From positions 1-64,000 of the forward strand of contig JABLXX010000006.1 of the NCBI GenBank assembly GCA_013177825.1: a stretch of DNA of 64,000 nt. Reading direction: 5' to 3'. Under the pieces are notes generated by a model, which was given only the letters and a program-made list of their open reading frames with translations, searched no databases and was not told the origin of the DNA. Shown piece by piece: positions 55,383 to 64,000 of the stretch. The DNA comes from Syntrophaceae bacterium. Its GTDB lineage: Bacteria > Desulfobacterota > Syntrophia > Syntrophales > PHBD01. Both the position numbers and the translations under genes were made by a program. Within the stretch, counting starts at the first letter, position 1; each line of letters opens with the position of its first letter.

Positions 55383-56150
55383 TTGATTTTCAATGAGGAC
55401 ATCGCCCAGGCCTACGACGACTGGCTCCTGACCCCTGCCGGGGCCTACATGGACAGGAGAGAGAAAAGCCTCATCCTGAACCACCTGGCGCCTCGCGAAG
55501 GGGAGCGGCTGCTGGACGTGGGGTGCGGAACCGGAGACCACCTTGCCCTCTTCCGGGCAAAGGGCTGCGCCGTCTCCGGAATCGACCCGTCTCCCCCCAT
55601 GCTGGCCCGGGCCAGGGAAAAACTGGGGGCTCATGCGGACCTCCGGCTCGGCTCGGCAGAAGAGTTGCCCTTCTCGGACAACGAGTTCGATGTCGTCACG
55701 CTCATTACTTCCCTGGAATTCACCGCCGACCCGGAACGGGCGGTCGCCGAGGCGATCCGGGTCTGCCGGGGCCGCGTCTTCGTAGGAGCCCTCAACCGCT
55801 GGTCTCTCATCGCCGTCGAGCGCCGCCTGGCCGATCGGCGCGGCCCGACCATCTTTCGCCATGCCCGCTTTTTTACCGCCGGGGAACTTCGGCGGCTCAT
55901 CCGGAAGCTCCTGCCGGGATCCCACATCCAGTGGGGAAGCGTCGTCTTCCTGCCCTATGGATGGTATCCCTCCTTCTCGGACCTGGAAGAATTGATCCCG
56001 GTAACCAAAAATCCCCTGGGGGCCTTCCTGGGACTGTCTTTCCCGGTTACCTTCTCCACCCGGACCATCCAGGAACCCATTCGGATTTCCTTCGGAATGG
56101 AGACCCGGAAGCAGCGACCCATCCCCGGCGCCATCCGGGTGATCAAATAG
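55383..56150 (+). CDS. Class I SAM-dependent methyltransferase
   Basis: 255 residues. Motif I is LLDVGCGTGDHLALFRA, followed by VSGIDPSPPMLARAREKLG and LPFSDNEFDVVTLITSLEFTADPERAVAEA, as in UbiE/COQ5-like enzymes. The target may be a quinone, small metabolite or macromolecule. TTG 55383 is chosen with AAGGAG at seven-base spacing. The C-terminal segment (IPVTKNPLGAFLGLSF onward) is not typical of UbiE. It precedes the radical-SAM gene by 15 bases and may be co-transcribed with moaA. Confidence 0.88.
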   Translation: MIFNEDIAQAYDDWLLTPAGAYMDRREKSLILNHLAPREGERLLDVGCGTGDHLALFRAKGCAVSGIDPSPPMLARAREKLGAHADLRLGSAEELPFSDNEFDVVTLITSLEFTADPERAVAEAIRVCRGRVFVGALNRWSLIAVERRLADRRGPTIFRHARFFTAGELRRLIRKLLPGSHIQWGSVVFLPYGWYPSFSDLEELIPVTKNPLGAFLGLSFPVTFSTRTIQEPIRISFGMETRKQRPIPGAIRVIK

Positions 56151-56165
56151 GAGAGGTACCGAACC

Positions 56166-57176
56166 GTGATGCGGGAAGCGCTGCTCTACGAGAAGAAGGA
56201 AGAAGGAAAAGTCAGATGCGGGCTCTGCGCCCACCGGTGCCTCATCGCCCCGGAGAAAAGGGGGATCTGCGCCGTCCGGGAAAACCGGGACGGGATGCTC
56301 CACACCCTCGTGTACGGGGCTCTCATCGCCCAGAACGTCGATCCCATCGAGAAGAAACCCCTCTTCCACATCCATCCGGGTTCGAAATCCTTTTCCATCG
56401 CCACGGTGGGCTGCAACTTCTCCTGCACGTTCTGCCAGAACTCGGACATCTCCCAGATGCCCCGCGAGACCGGATTCATCCAGGGCCGCGAGACTTCCGC
56501 TGAGGACGTGGTCGAACGGGCCGTCCGTTCAGAGTCCCGGACCATTGCGTACACCTATACGGAACCCACGATCTTCTTCGAGTACGCCCTCGACATCGCA
56601 CGGCTGGCCGGCGGTAGAGGGCTCCGGAATGTCTTTGTCACCAACGGTTACATGACCCCTGAGACCCTCGACATGATCGGCGCCGATCTTCACGGAGCCA
56701 ATGTGGACCTGAAGTCCTTCTCCGACGAGTTTTACCGGAAGCGTTGCGGGGCAAGGCTGGAACCTGTCCTCGCGACCCTGCGGGAGATGAAACGGAGGGG
56801 GGTGTGGGTGGAAGTGACGACGCTGCTGATCCCGGGGCTCAACGACAGCGATGCGGAGCTTCGGGAGATTGCGTCGTTCCTCGTGTCCCTCGGACCGGAG
56901 ACCCCCTGGCATATCAGCCGGTTTCGTCCCCAATACCGGCTTACGTCAGCACCGCCGACCCCGCTGGAGATCATTCATCGGGCCGCGCAGATCGGACGGG
57001 AGGCGGGGTTGAAATACGTTTACAGCGGGAATGTCCCGGGAGACGAGGGGGAAAACACATCCTGCGCCGCCTGCGGAGAGGCGCTGATCCGGCGATGGGG
57101 CTTCACCGTTGCGGAAAACCGCCTCCGGCAGGGCGCCTGTCCGCAATGCGGCACCCCCCTGGACGGCATTTTCTGA
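56166..57176 (+). CDS. amrS: AmmeMemoRadiSam-system radical SAM enzyme
   Basis: 336 residues. An N-terminal Cys region (CGLCAHRCLIAPEKRGICAVREN) precedes the radical-SAM motif VGCNFSCTFCQNSDISQMP. It ends with a zinc-ribbon-like CAACGEALIRRWGF...GACPQCGTPL. This organisation is that of the AmrS enzymes associated with AMMECR1 and Memo domains, and is related to glycyl-radical activases. The function of the system is not settled; the companion AMMECR1/Memo genes are not in view. GTG 56166 or ATG 56169 could start it; AGG at 56154 favours the GTG slightly. Confidence 0.9.
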   Translation: MMREALLYEKKEEGKVRCGLCAHRCLIAPEKRGICAVRENRDGMLHTLVYGALIAQNVDPIEKKPLFHIHPGSKSFSIATVGCNFSCTFCQNSDISQMPRETGFIQGRETSAEDVVERAVRSESRTIAYTYTEPTIFFEYALDIARLAGGRGLRNVFVTNGYMTPETLDMIGADLHGANVDLKSFSDEFYRKRCGARLEPVLATLREMKRRGVWVEVTTLLIPGLNDSDAELREIASFLVSLGPETPWHISRFRPQYRLTSAPPTPLEIIHRAAQIGREAGLKYVYSGNVPGDEGENTSCAACGEALIRRWGFTVAENRLRQGACPQCGTPLDGIF

Positions 57177-57233
57177 CGGACGGAAGGCGGCTCCGCCCAT
57201 ACGGAACGACGCCCCGGCTGTCCCTTTCACGTT

Positions 57234-57488
57234 CTATTCTTCGCCCTGCCAGTCCAGGTCCCGTTCTGCATAGGTCCGGTTCAGGATTTGCCGGGCCTGC
57301 TCCACGTACTCTTCCGGCACAAGGATTCTCACCGCCCCCAGCCCGTTGATCGTCACACCATAGAGGGAACCCGCCACATCGTACCTCAGCCTTACCGGGA
57401 TGCCTTCCGCCTCCAGGCGGCCGGCCATGACCTGCGCCGCAGTCAAACCCGAAGCGGTTACGGCGACGGACCAGGATTCAGGATCCAT
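57234..57488 (-). CDS. DUF2007-like small protein
   Basis: 84 residues. The fold pattern resembles DUF2007 signal-transducing-like domains: VTASGLTAAQVMAGRLEAEGIPVRLRYDVAGSLYG, then VRILVPEEYVEQARQIL. These are often stand-alone cytoplasmic proteins of unknown role. The second of two adjacent ATGs (57488) gives five-base spacing to AGGAGG; 57491 is the alternative. It is convergent with amrS. Confidence 0.75.
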   Translation of the reverse strand: MDPESWSVAVTASGLTAAQVMAGRLEAEGIPVRLRYDVAGSLYGVTINGLGAVRILVPEEYVEQARQILNRTYAERDLDWQGEE

Positions 57489-57646
57489 CATGACCTCCTA
57501 TGCGCCGGATACCTTGTTTCTCCAACAATGGGAACAGCGAATACCCCGACAGGGCGGATTCGGGAACACATCCCGTGGAACCGGATCGTCGAATACCCCC
57601 TATACCGGAACGGACACCTCGGAATCCGCCTCACAACGAGGTTTTC

Positions 57647-59443
57647 TCAGCGCCTCCTGATGATGACCCTTCTCTTCAAAATCTTTTTGGTGCTTTTCGC
57701 CGCCTCCGATGTTTTCTTCGCGGCCACTGGGGCAGCCGTTTCGTCCTTCGTCGTGAAACCCGCCACACGATAGTTGAACTCGAACGCCAGGGCGCCGCTC
57801 CAGTCCTCGTCGAAAATACCCTTGTAGCGGGTTCCGTCGACAGGTCCCACGGGCTTCCCGTAGGTATAGAACCAGTTCACGATGGGGTCCCCGGTGAATC
57901 CCAGGGCAATCCAGTAGGAGCCGGGCATCAGAATCGGGCTGTCCTTCGAGAAGTCGAAGTCCGTCCAGCGATACCCGGGCTTCGTGGAAAGCTGGTCAAG
58001 GGTGACGAGTCTGCTTGTCGCCAGGGGCGCACCCGGTTTTCCTCCGTTGTCCTGGTAGATCTCAGCCCAGAGCTGGCCGTCGCCGCCGAAATTGTGCAGG
58101 GCAAGGGCCACTTTCTGAAGCTTCACTGGCTTTCGCAGAACGACGACCTGGGCGTACTGGGTGGCCTTGGTGGTCACGTATTCCGCTGTTTCCACGAGAA
58201 AATTCCGGGCCATCTCAAACTGGTTCGCCCCTGACTTCTTCGTCGCCCGGGGGAAGGCGAAATCGACATTCTCCGGATATTCCAGGTTGCCGTAGAGGAA
58301 GGGGACATCATAGCGCAGCTCTTTTTTCACCTCCTCGGGAATGACCGGCGGAGGAGGAGGCGGTTCGATGATGATCTGCTTGAACTCGGCTTTCACGCTC
58401 GGCGTCAGGAGCAGGTTTTTCGGCCCGTATGCCTGCCGGGTACCTCGGACTTTCACCGCATCGTTGGCGAAGGCGGCGTCGATGTTCTCCTGCATGGTCG
58501 GTTTTGTCCTGGCATTCGCCACCTGGGACCACCGCATCAGTCCGTCGTTCTTCGTCTCGTTGTTGTCAACGCCGACTTCGACCCTGATAAAGCGGTTCGG
58601 CACGAACAGGACCGTGCTCTGGGGATCGAAGGGCACCCAGCCCAGATCGGGGAACCAGACCTCGATCCAGGAATGGCGGCCTTTGCCCATCTTGAAGGTC
58701 ATGACGCCCCGGTCCCAGGTCACGTCGTAGGCCCGATCCAGGGTCACGCCGTTGATGATGCGAACCGGAATGCCGACGGAGCGGAGCAGGGCCGCGCTGA
58801 GGTGCGAATAATTCTGGCAATTCCCCTTGCCCGACTGGAGGGAGTACAGGGCATCATACTGGGCCGGAGGGCTGACGTAACGGACATGATCAACAACCCA
58901 GGAAATCACCTGCTGGACGGCATCGAATTCGGTCTTCAAGCCCTTCGTCAGGTCCGCGGCAAGAAGCCGGATCTTCGGGTTATCCGATTGGACCTGCTCG
59001 GTCGGTTTCAGGTAATCCTCCAAGACTGCGTCGACTCTTCCCAGCGGGAAGGGCGTCCGGGTCTCCAGGAGCTGAAGGTTCGTCCGGTTCAAGGCATTGC
59101 AGGAAAGCTTCACGACCACCGACGCGGGTGGCTCCGTCCAGGTAGCTGTTACGATCCGGTTTCCCCGGGCATCCGTCGTTTCCTGCCGGTCCTGCGGATT
59201 CGGTTTCAGGTCCAGAGAGAAATCCGATATTGCCTGACGGTAGGTGGGTGACTCGAAGCTCTGGGGAATGACGAAACTCATCACGATCTTCCGCATCCCG
59301 TCGCCGGAGATGACCTTTTCCTCCAGCACGTAGCGGATCGTGGAGCCCATGTCGCCCTGAACGGTGACGTTTTCCGCAGCGGCCGGAGACGCCATGAGCG
59401 CAAGCAAAAGCACGTACAGGATCCGGACGGCCAATCGGTGCAT
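57647..59443 (-). CDS. Secreted transglutaminase-like protein
   Basis: 598 residues. Signal peptide (RILYVLLLALMASPAAAENV), then a beta-rich N-terminal region (about 25-150), a transglutaminase-like core with the catalytic triad in GKGNCQNYSHLSAALLRSVGIPVR (Cys), KGRHSWIEVWF (His) and WVPFDPQ (Asp). A Pro-rich spacer (PPPPPPVIPEE) leads to a C-terminal jelly-roll-like module (about 430-560) and a basic tail. It is exported, probably to the periplasm or outer face. Likely a protease or crosslinker. GGGAGG precedes ATG 59443. Confidence 0.88.
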   Translation of the reverse strand: MHRLAVRILYVLLLALMASPAAAENVTVQGDMGSTIRYVLEEKVISGDGMRKIVMSFVIPQSFESPTYRQAISDFSLDLKPNPQDRQETTDARGNRIVTATWTEPPASVVVKLSCNALNRTNLQLLETRTPFPLGRVDAVLEDYLKPTEQVQSDNPKIRLLAADLTKGLKTEFDAVQQVISWVVDHVRYVSPPAQYDALYSLQSGKGNCQNYSHLSAALLRSVGIPVRIINGVTLDRAYDVTWDRGVMTFKMGKGRHSWIEVWFPDLGWVPFDPQSTVLFVPNRFIRVEVGVDNNETKNDGLMRWSQVANARTKPTMQENIDAAFANDAVKVRGTRQAYGPKNLLLTPSVKAEFKQIIIEPPPPPPVIPEEVKKELRYDVPFLYGNLEYPENVDFAFPRATKKSGANQFEMARNFLVETAEYVTTKATQYAQVVVLRKPVKLQKVALALHNFGGDGQLWAEIYQDNGGKPGAPLATSRLVTLDQLSTKPGYRWTDFDFSKDSPILMPGSYWIALGFTGDPIVNWFYTYGKPVGPVDGTRYKGIFDEDWSGALAFEFNYRVAGFTTKDETAAPVAAKKTSEAAKSTKKILKRRVIIRRR

Positions 59444-59585
59444 GATGGAACCTCCCTTTCAGATATATGACGTTCGGCGCGTCTTCCGATGACGGGATCC
59501 ACCCGGAGACGACCGGTACGGATGACCGGGAAGAGGGTTACGGAAACGCCCCGGGCGGCGATCTTCCGGATCGGAATCAAAACCT

Positions 59586-60176
59586 TCAGAAGGATGCGGG
59601 CTTGGCGATGATTTCCTTTACCTTCAGGTCGAAGACGTTCGAGCTGTTGGCGGGCCGGATGATCAGGGCGGCGTCGCATCCCTCTTCCGTGCCGCCGATG
59701 GAGACGACATCCTCATCAGTCCGGGCGAGCCCTGCATCTGCGGCCATCAGGGCCAACTCGACGGCGACCTTGGTTCCCTGACCGAAGAGCCGGAGGGTGA
59801 AGGCCATGATTTCATCCACCTGGTATGTACCCAGCCGCTTGCGAATCCCGCGGCCGACGCCGCCGAAGGCATGCTGGGCCGTCAGCACGGATACGCCGAG
59901 GGATTCCAGCTTCCGGCGGTCCGCCTCGGCAAGCTCCTGGTGGTTCGGCTTCTCAAATCCGGTGAAATGGGTCACGGCGATGATCCGGATGTCTGCCGCG
60001 AAAATCTTCCGGGCCTCGAAGGCTGTGCGACCGCTGCACGTGGCCACAAGGACCTTCCGGATCCCCGCCTCTTCCGCCCTCCCGGCCGCTGCTTCAAGCA
60101 GAGCCTTTGTATTGCGCCGGCCGGGGTGTCGAAAGTAGCGGCAGGAAAGGTCTTCATAAGACTTTGCTCGGGTCAT
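59586..60176 (-). CDS. Stand-alone pyruvate kinase alpha/beta-domain-like protein
   Basis: 196 residues resembling the C-terminal domain of pyruvate kinase without the catalytic barrel. Segments are KVLVATCSGRTAFEARKIFAADIRIIAVTHFTGFEKP, then GGVGRGIRKRLGTYQVDEIMAFTLRLFGQGTKVAVELALMAADAGL and SIGGTEEGCDAALIIRP. The function is unknown; a sensor of a phosphorylated metabolite is a guess. ATG 60176 has GGAG at eight bases; ATG 60215 is the alternative. Upstream and divergent to a small membrane-protein gene. Confidence 0.85.
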   Translation of the reverse strand: MTRAKSYEDLSCRYFRHPGRRNTKALLEAAAGRAEEAGIRKVLVATCSGRTAFEARKIFAADIRIIAVTHFTGFEKPNHQELAEADRRKLESLGVSVLTAQHAFGGVGRGIRKRLGTYQVDEIMAFTLRLFGQGTKVAVELALMAADAGLARTDEDVVSIGGTEEGCDAALIIRPANSSNVFDLKVKEIIAKPASF

Positions 60177-60325
60177 ACATTCGCTCCACGACTGTTTAGA
60201 GCTTTTTATCTTCACGCTCCCCGGGTGTCAAAGAAAAATCCGAACCGGCCCCTCGCAGCCGGGAGGACGCGCTTCTCTCCAGGCGAGGGATCAAGAATGC
60301 CGGACCTTGAGGAAATGCGCGATCC

Positions 60326-60646
60326 ATGATACCCGTCAGGACCATGAAACGATCCCACTGGCTTGGAATGTACGGCCTTCTATGGATCGCCGTGCTCTGG
60401 TTCCTCTTCGCCGTACCGGGCTGGGCTCCCGGAGGAAGCGGACGGGGCGCGGCCATGGCCTGGTTCATTCTGCAGAAAGGGCCGGCGGTTCTCGTTCTGT
60501 TCGTAGTCACGGACTTCCTGACGCTCCATCGGAAAGAGGAAACAATTCCCCTTTCGGGAATCCCTGAGTATCTGAAAAAACGGCCGCTGCCTACGGTGTT
60601 TTTCATCCTGGGGATGGCCCTTTTTGCAATCCTGAATCTCCTGTAA
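60326..60646 (+). CDS. Small integral membrane protein
   Basis: 106 residues with three hydrophobic helices: WLGMYGLLWIAVLWFLFAVPG, GAAMAWFILQKGPAVLVLFVVTDFL and LPTVFFILGMALFAILNLL, joined by short charged loops. No family recognised. No strong ribosome site precedes ATG 60326, and the next in-frame Met (60344) is possible. Confidence 0.6.
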   Translation: MIPVRTMKRSHWLGMYGLLWIAVLWFLFAVPGWAPGGSGRGAAMAWFILQKGPAVLVLFVVTDFLTLHRKEETIPLSGIPEYLKKRPLPTVFFILGMALFAILNLL

Positions 60647-61098
60647 TATTCTACCTCTTCCGTTATTGTCTTCCATAAGGATCGGCCGGCCGCACATCTT
60701 ACCGGTTCTCTTCTCTGAAGACTTGAAGGCCGTCCCATCACAAAGTCTTCCGACGAAACCCGTCCCTGCCCCCGGCATGGGTCCTTTCGGTTTTCCCGCT
60801 GCAAACTCCTTCCATGATCGTCAGCCGCTGGACAAGCCACCTAACCTCATAGGTGTTCGCTTTTTCAGGCAATTCCACTTGACTCTTATGTAATATGTAA
60901 ATATATGTAAGGCAAATATTCGTTATAAAAACTCAATTCTCCCGACCCATCAAGGGAATGAAGACCCTGAACTTAATAAACGGTTCTCAACCCGGTTCAA
61001 TCGCACCCCCCGTCAATTTACCTGCAACCGGGGCGCCTTTCTGCACTACCTGTGAACACGCTTGATTTCCAGCTGCGTTTCAAAGAAGGGAGCTGCCC
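60647..61098. other. Intergenic region with promoter, mostly AT-rich at its right end
   Basis: 452 bases without a convincing gene. The left 200 bases are GC-rich and featureless. The right half (60860-61020) is AT-rich and contains the sigma-70-like promoter at 60879-60907. GAAGGGAG precedes the next start. Confidence 0.5.
60879..60907 (+). promoter_or_regulatory. Candidate sigma-70 promoter of the barrel/FecR operon
   Basis: TTGACT (60879-60884) and TATATG (60902-60907) are 17 bases apart in the most AT-rich part of the gap. It lies about 190 bases upstream of the TPR-barrel start. Confidence 0.55.
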
Positions 61099-62706
61099 AT
61101 GAAAAAGAACATCCTGATTTTCCTTCTGACAGTCCTCATCGCTTGTTTCACTCCTTCGGCACCCCTTGCACAGGGTTTGCCGGACCTGCAGGCGGGAATC
61201 GAGCAGTACAAAGCTGACAATTACGAGGAGGCCCTGGAAATCTTCAAGAAGGTCAGAGAGGAAAACGCTTCCTCGTCGGAGGCCGCCTTCTGGCTGGGAC
61301 TGACCTACAAGCAGATGAACAGTACGGCGGAGGCGCTGCCGCATCTGGAAGCCGCATCCACCCTGAAGCCATCCGTCAAGGAAGCGGTCATCGAACTGAT
61401 AGACGCCCTGTACCAGACCGGCAGGGTGGGAGAAGCGAAAAAGTGGATAGGCGTGGCGGAAGAGAACAGCATCTATCCTGCCAAAACGGCTTTCCTCAAG
61501 GGGATGGTACTCGCAAGGGAGGAGAGGCACAGCGAGGCCATTGAATCCTTCGAGCGGTCCAAGAAAATGGACCCCAGCTACAAAACCGCCGCGGATTTCC
61601 AGATCGGCGTCTCCCTGATGCTTGAAAAAAAGTTCGACAAGGCCAGGGATCGCTTCCAGGCCGCCATCACCCAGGATCCTCTCTCCGACCTGGCTGCCTA
61701 CGCCCGGCGCTATACGGACATCGTGGAGCGGCGCAGCTTCCTCGAGAGGCCCCTGCGCTTCACCTTCGGCATGATGGGTCAGTATGACACGAACTTCATC
61801 CAGGAGCCGAACGACTATATTGGCATTCCCTTACCGACGCCCGGACAGCTCGATATGGGCAAGGAATACGGTTACGCGCTGATGACCTCTGCGCGTATGG
61901 ACTGGGTCCCGGCCCTAAAGGGTCCATGGCTGTTCAACGCCGGCTTCGCCGTCCTGAGCACGCTCCATGAGCGGTTCATCATCGCCCAGAACGGAAACGT
62001 GCCGTCGACCAACTACGACATGTTCGCCACGAGTATTTACATGGCGCCGGGCTACGATTTCGGCCGCGCCGCCCTCAACCTGTCAATGAATTATACCAAC
62101 ACGCTGAAGAGAAACCCCGGCTATGAGCGCTACATCGACACGTACAACATCGGACCCCTCTTCCGGGTCGCCCTGACCCCGACCAACAGCCAGATCCTGG
62201 AATTCTACGCCGGCTATTCCAAGAAGGATTACGCCAACAAGGTCAATACGGAAATATGGCCGTATCAGGACGTCCTCGACAGGGACGAGGAAGATCAGAC
62301 CTCCGAAGGGTTCAACGCCCATGCCAGCTGGTTCTGGCTCTTCCGGAACACCGGCCTCTTCAACCTGAAATACACCTACAACAAGGATCATGCCCGGGGC
62401 GTCAACTGGGACAATGAAGGGCACCGCTTCACTGCGAACCTGATCTATCCCGTCTGGAAGGCCCTCAAGCTCCAGATCTCCGGAGATGCCTACCTCCAGG
62501 ATTTCACCCATCCGAGCACCTTCGCCATCTTCAACGGCGTAACCAGGAAAGACAGGATCTACACGGGCACGGCAGGCCTCACCTGGGAATTCAACCGGCA
62601 TCTGAGCGCTCTGATCCAATACACACGCATTCGGGCCCACTCGAACATCTTCCTGTACGACTACAATCGGGAGATCTATGCGGCGGGATTCGAACTGCGG
62701 TTTTAG
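61099..62706 (+). CDS. TPR protein with C-terminal outer-membrane beta-barrel
   Basis: 535 residues. A signal peptide (MKKNILIFLLTVLIACFTPSAPLAQG) precedes TPR helices (about 26-210). From about 215 the sequence alternates polar and aromatic residues as in a transmembrane barrel (for example FGMMGQYDTNFIQEP, YALMTSARMDWVPALKGPWLFNAGFAVLS). It ends in FELRF, a terminal aromatic typical of outer-membrane barrels. TPR plus barrel is the architecture of Slam-type surface exporters and of some glycan exporters; which applies is unknown. AAGAAGGGAG precedes ATG 61099. It is followed at 28 bases by the FecR-domain gene. Confidence 0.85.
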   Translation: MKKNILIFLLTVLIACFTPSAPLAQGLPDLQAGIEQYKADNYEEALEIFKKVREENASSSEAAFWLGLTYKQMNSTAEALPHLEAASTLKPSVKEAVIELIDALYQTGRVGEAKKWIGVAEENSIYPAKTAFLKGMVLAREERHSEAIESFERSKKMDPSYKTAADFQIGVSLMLEKKFDKARDRFQAAITQDPLSDLAAYARRYTDIVERRSFLERPLRFTFGMMGQYDTNFIQEPNDYIGIPLPTPGQLDMGKEYGYALMTSARMDWVPALKGPWLFNAGFAVLSTLHERFIIAQNGNVPSTNYDMFATSIYMAPGYDFGRAALNLSMNYTNTLKRNPGYERYIDTYNIGPLFRVALTPTNSQILEFYAGYSKKDYANKVNTEIWPYQDVLDRDEEDQTSEGFNAHASWFWLFRNTGLFNLKYTYNKDHARGVNWDNEGHRFTANLIYPVWKALKLQISGDAYLQDFTHPSTFAIFNGVTRKDRIYTGTAGLTWEFNRHLSALIQYTRIRAHSNIFLYDYNREIYAAGFELRF

Positions 62707-62733
62707 CGGACCGCGAAGAAAGGAGTCTGACCC

Positions 62734-64000
62734 ATGAAGGCAGGGAAATGGTGGATCCTTGTGGTTTTCCTGATGGCGCTGTTCATTGCCGGACCGGCAC
62801 TGGCTGCTCCGGTCGGCAAGGTCACCCATCTGGAGGGTAAGGCGGATCTCACCGGTCCGGCCGGAAAGTCCCGGGCTCTCAAGCTTAGCGATCCGATCGA
62901 AAACGGCGACATCCTCAGGACGAAGAGTAAATCCAAGGTAGGGATCACCTTCAGCGACGGCAACACCCTGTGGCTGGCGGAAAAAACCCGCATGAAGATC
63001 AGCCGGTACAGCGCAGAAGCCGGTTCGCACAGCTATTTCGACCTTTTCCGCGGAAAGTCCCGGGCGGTTGTAACGAAGCTGGCCCGCGGCTCCCGCATGG
63101 AGCTCCACACGCCAACGGCCGTCTGCGGTGTCCGCGGCACCATCATCATCGGCCTGTTCCTGAACGGGGAGAGCGCCTTCTTCCTGCAGGGCGGCGCCGG
63201 GTACGGCTATAACAAGAACGAACCCGGCAAAGAGGTGGCAATCCCGGCGGGAAGCGGGATGGTGGTAACAAACGAAAAGGCCGAACCCGTGGTCAAACCC
63301 TCCACGGCGGCGGATATCGAAATGCACATGCAGGACACATCCGCAGGGACGGGTGAAAATTCGGCGGAAACGTCCGGCACTACCGAGACGCAACTGGAGG
63401 TGGCAGCCCCCTGGACCCCGGAGACCGGCGCCGAAACGCCGCCTGCCACGATCACGGACGAGACGACCGATGTCACGTTCACAAACACGATCGCGCAGGA
63501 CGGTTTTGCCGGTACCTTGCAGGGAAGCTACGGTCTGCTAACAAGCAGGGGTACGATCAGCTACAGCGGCACCGGGCCGTCGGGGCCGGCCGTCACCTCG
63601 CTGGCCACGCCATTGACCGGAACCCTCAGCAACGGCTCCACGTACACAGGGCTCATCGGAGGCGTGACCGGAACCTATCATGGTTTCTTCAACAGCATCA
63701 CCAACAACGGCGGGGCTCTCGGCATCCTGGCGGGCAACCTGGATGGAACGTATTCCGGCGGAAGTATCACCGCAAATGGAACACTGGATTACACCAGCAC
63801 CGGCTACACCGCAGCCGGGGCGTTCCAGGCCTTCGGCAGCGTTGCCGTTCCGACCTTCGCAACAACCAAGCTGAGCGGCCTCTTTTCCTATTATGCTCCG
63901 GTCGAGACGGGACTCGCCTACGGGTACCTCACCTCTTCGGGAGGTCTCTTCGGCCTGTGGGGGTTTTCGGGAAACGGCGGAGAATATGTGAACGACGGCG
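62734..64000 (+). CDS. FecR-domain protein with Gly/Thr-rich extension (3' truncated by window end)
   Basis: At least 422 residues, running off the window. Signal peptide (WWILVVFLMALFIAGPALAAP), then a FecR domain (about 25-165): GKVTHLEGKADL, NGDILRTKSKSKVGITFSDGNTLWL, FDLFRGKSRAVV, and LHTPTAVCGVRGTIIIGLF, with the usual VRGT motif. A Thr/Glu-rich linker (about 210-245) leads to repetitive Gly/Thr/Ser-rich sequence (about 250 onward), with recurrent GT-Y-G units, likely a beta-rich surface passenger. AAGGAG precedes ATG 62734. Likely a substrate or partner of the barrel protein encoded just upstream. Confidence 0.85.
   Translation, partial: MKAGKWWILVVFLMALFIAGPALAAPVGKVTHLEGKADLTGPAGKSRALKLSDPIENGDILRTKSKSKVGITFSDGNTLWLAEKTRMKISRYSAEAGSHSYFDLFRGKSRAVVTKLARGSRMELHTPTAVCGVRGTIIIGLFLNGESAFFLQGGAGYGYNKNEPGKEVAIPAGSGMVVTNEKAEPVVKPSTAADIEMHMQDTSAGTGENSAETSGTTETQLEVAAPWTPETGAETPPATITDETTDVTFTNTIAQDGFAGTLQGSYGLLTSRGTISYSGTGPSGPAVTSLATPLTGTLSNGSTYTGLIGGVTGTYHGFFNSITNNGGALGILAGNLDGTYSGGSITANGTLDYTSTGYTAAGAFQAFGSVAVPTFATTKLSGLFSYYAPVETGLAYGYLTSSGGLFGLWGFSGNGGEYVNDG

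Overview
The window is a high-GC, densely coded piece of a Gram-negative, strictly anaerobic bacterium. It most resembles a Deltaproteobacteria/Desulfobacterota genome, possibly the Syntrophales. The lineage is an inference from gene content: a periplasmic [FeFe] hydrogenase with a cytochrome b, a giant acyl-CoA dehydratase-type activase, a selenocysteine-containing HesB/IscA-like protein, PilT-type twitching ATPases, an outer-membrane barrel, and multi-PAS and HD-GYP signalling proteins. No rRNA, complete tRNA, CRISPR array, transposase or phage gene was seen.

Layout. Positions 1-10569 (+) hold one chemosensory cluster: the end of an MCP, cheR, cheY, cheB, cheA, a short MCP, cheW, then two Cache-type MCPs after a 0.75 kb gap. 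Positions 10727-15054 (-) run convergently and encode a receiver, a multi-PAS hybrid histidine kinase and a CheX-like phosphatase. Positions 15663-24647 are a mixed housekeeping and stress region: gamma-carbonic-anhydrase-like protein, MsrA-MsrB lipoprotein, thioesterase, small membrane protein, PhzF-like protein, Fe-S flavoprotein, glutamine amidotransferase-like protein, DEAD-box helicase, cupin and YjbQ. It contains one strong inverted repeat that may belong to a non-coding RNA. Positions 25131-27417 are the [FeFe] hydrogenase operon (catalytic subunit, Tat-signal small subunit, cytochrome b). Positions 28385-32248 (-) are a three-gene overlapping operon: sensor kinase, receiver, and HD-GYP regulator.

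Positions 32356-44804 carry acyl-CoA and nucleotide metabolism: enoyl-CoA hydratase, a double-ThyX protein coupled to a tiny zinc-finger protein, the 1418-residue activase overlapping convergently with an rRNA methyltransferase, an SfsA-DUF123 fusion, mannose-1-phosphate guanylyltransferase and an aminotransferase. A 125-bp MITE-like element (44865-44989) sits between the aminotransferase terminator and an ABC-2 exporter operon. At 46969-47289 a HesB/IscA-like selenoprotein is split by an in-frame TGA and followed by a well-formed bacterial SECIS hairpin; ordinary gene calling would miss or truncate it.

Positions 47372-51109 include a TPR protein, an AT-rich gap with a tRNA 3'-end-like segment, a class II Fic protein and an unrecognised secreted protein, together resembling a small acquired island. 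Positions 51184-54033 (-) are two PilT-family ATPases and a degenerate receiver. Positions 54301-60646 include moaA, a methyltransferase, an AmmeMemoRadiSam radical-SAM enzyme, a DUF2007-like protein, a secreted transglutaminase and a stand-alone pyruvate-kinase C-domain protein. The window ends (61099-64000) with a TPR plus outer-membrane-barrel protein followed by a FecR-domain, Gly/Thr-rich protein that runs off the right edge.

All calls come from reading sequence and translations by eye. Nothing was searched against a database.
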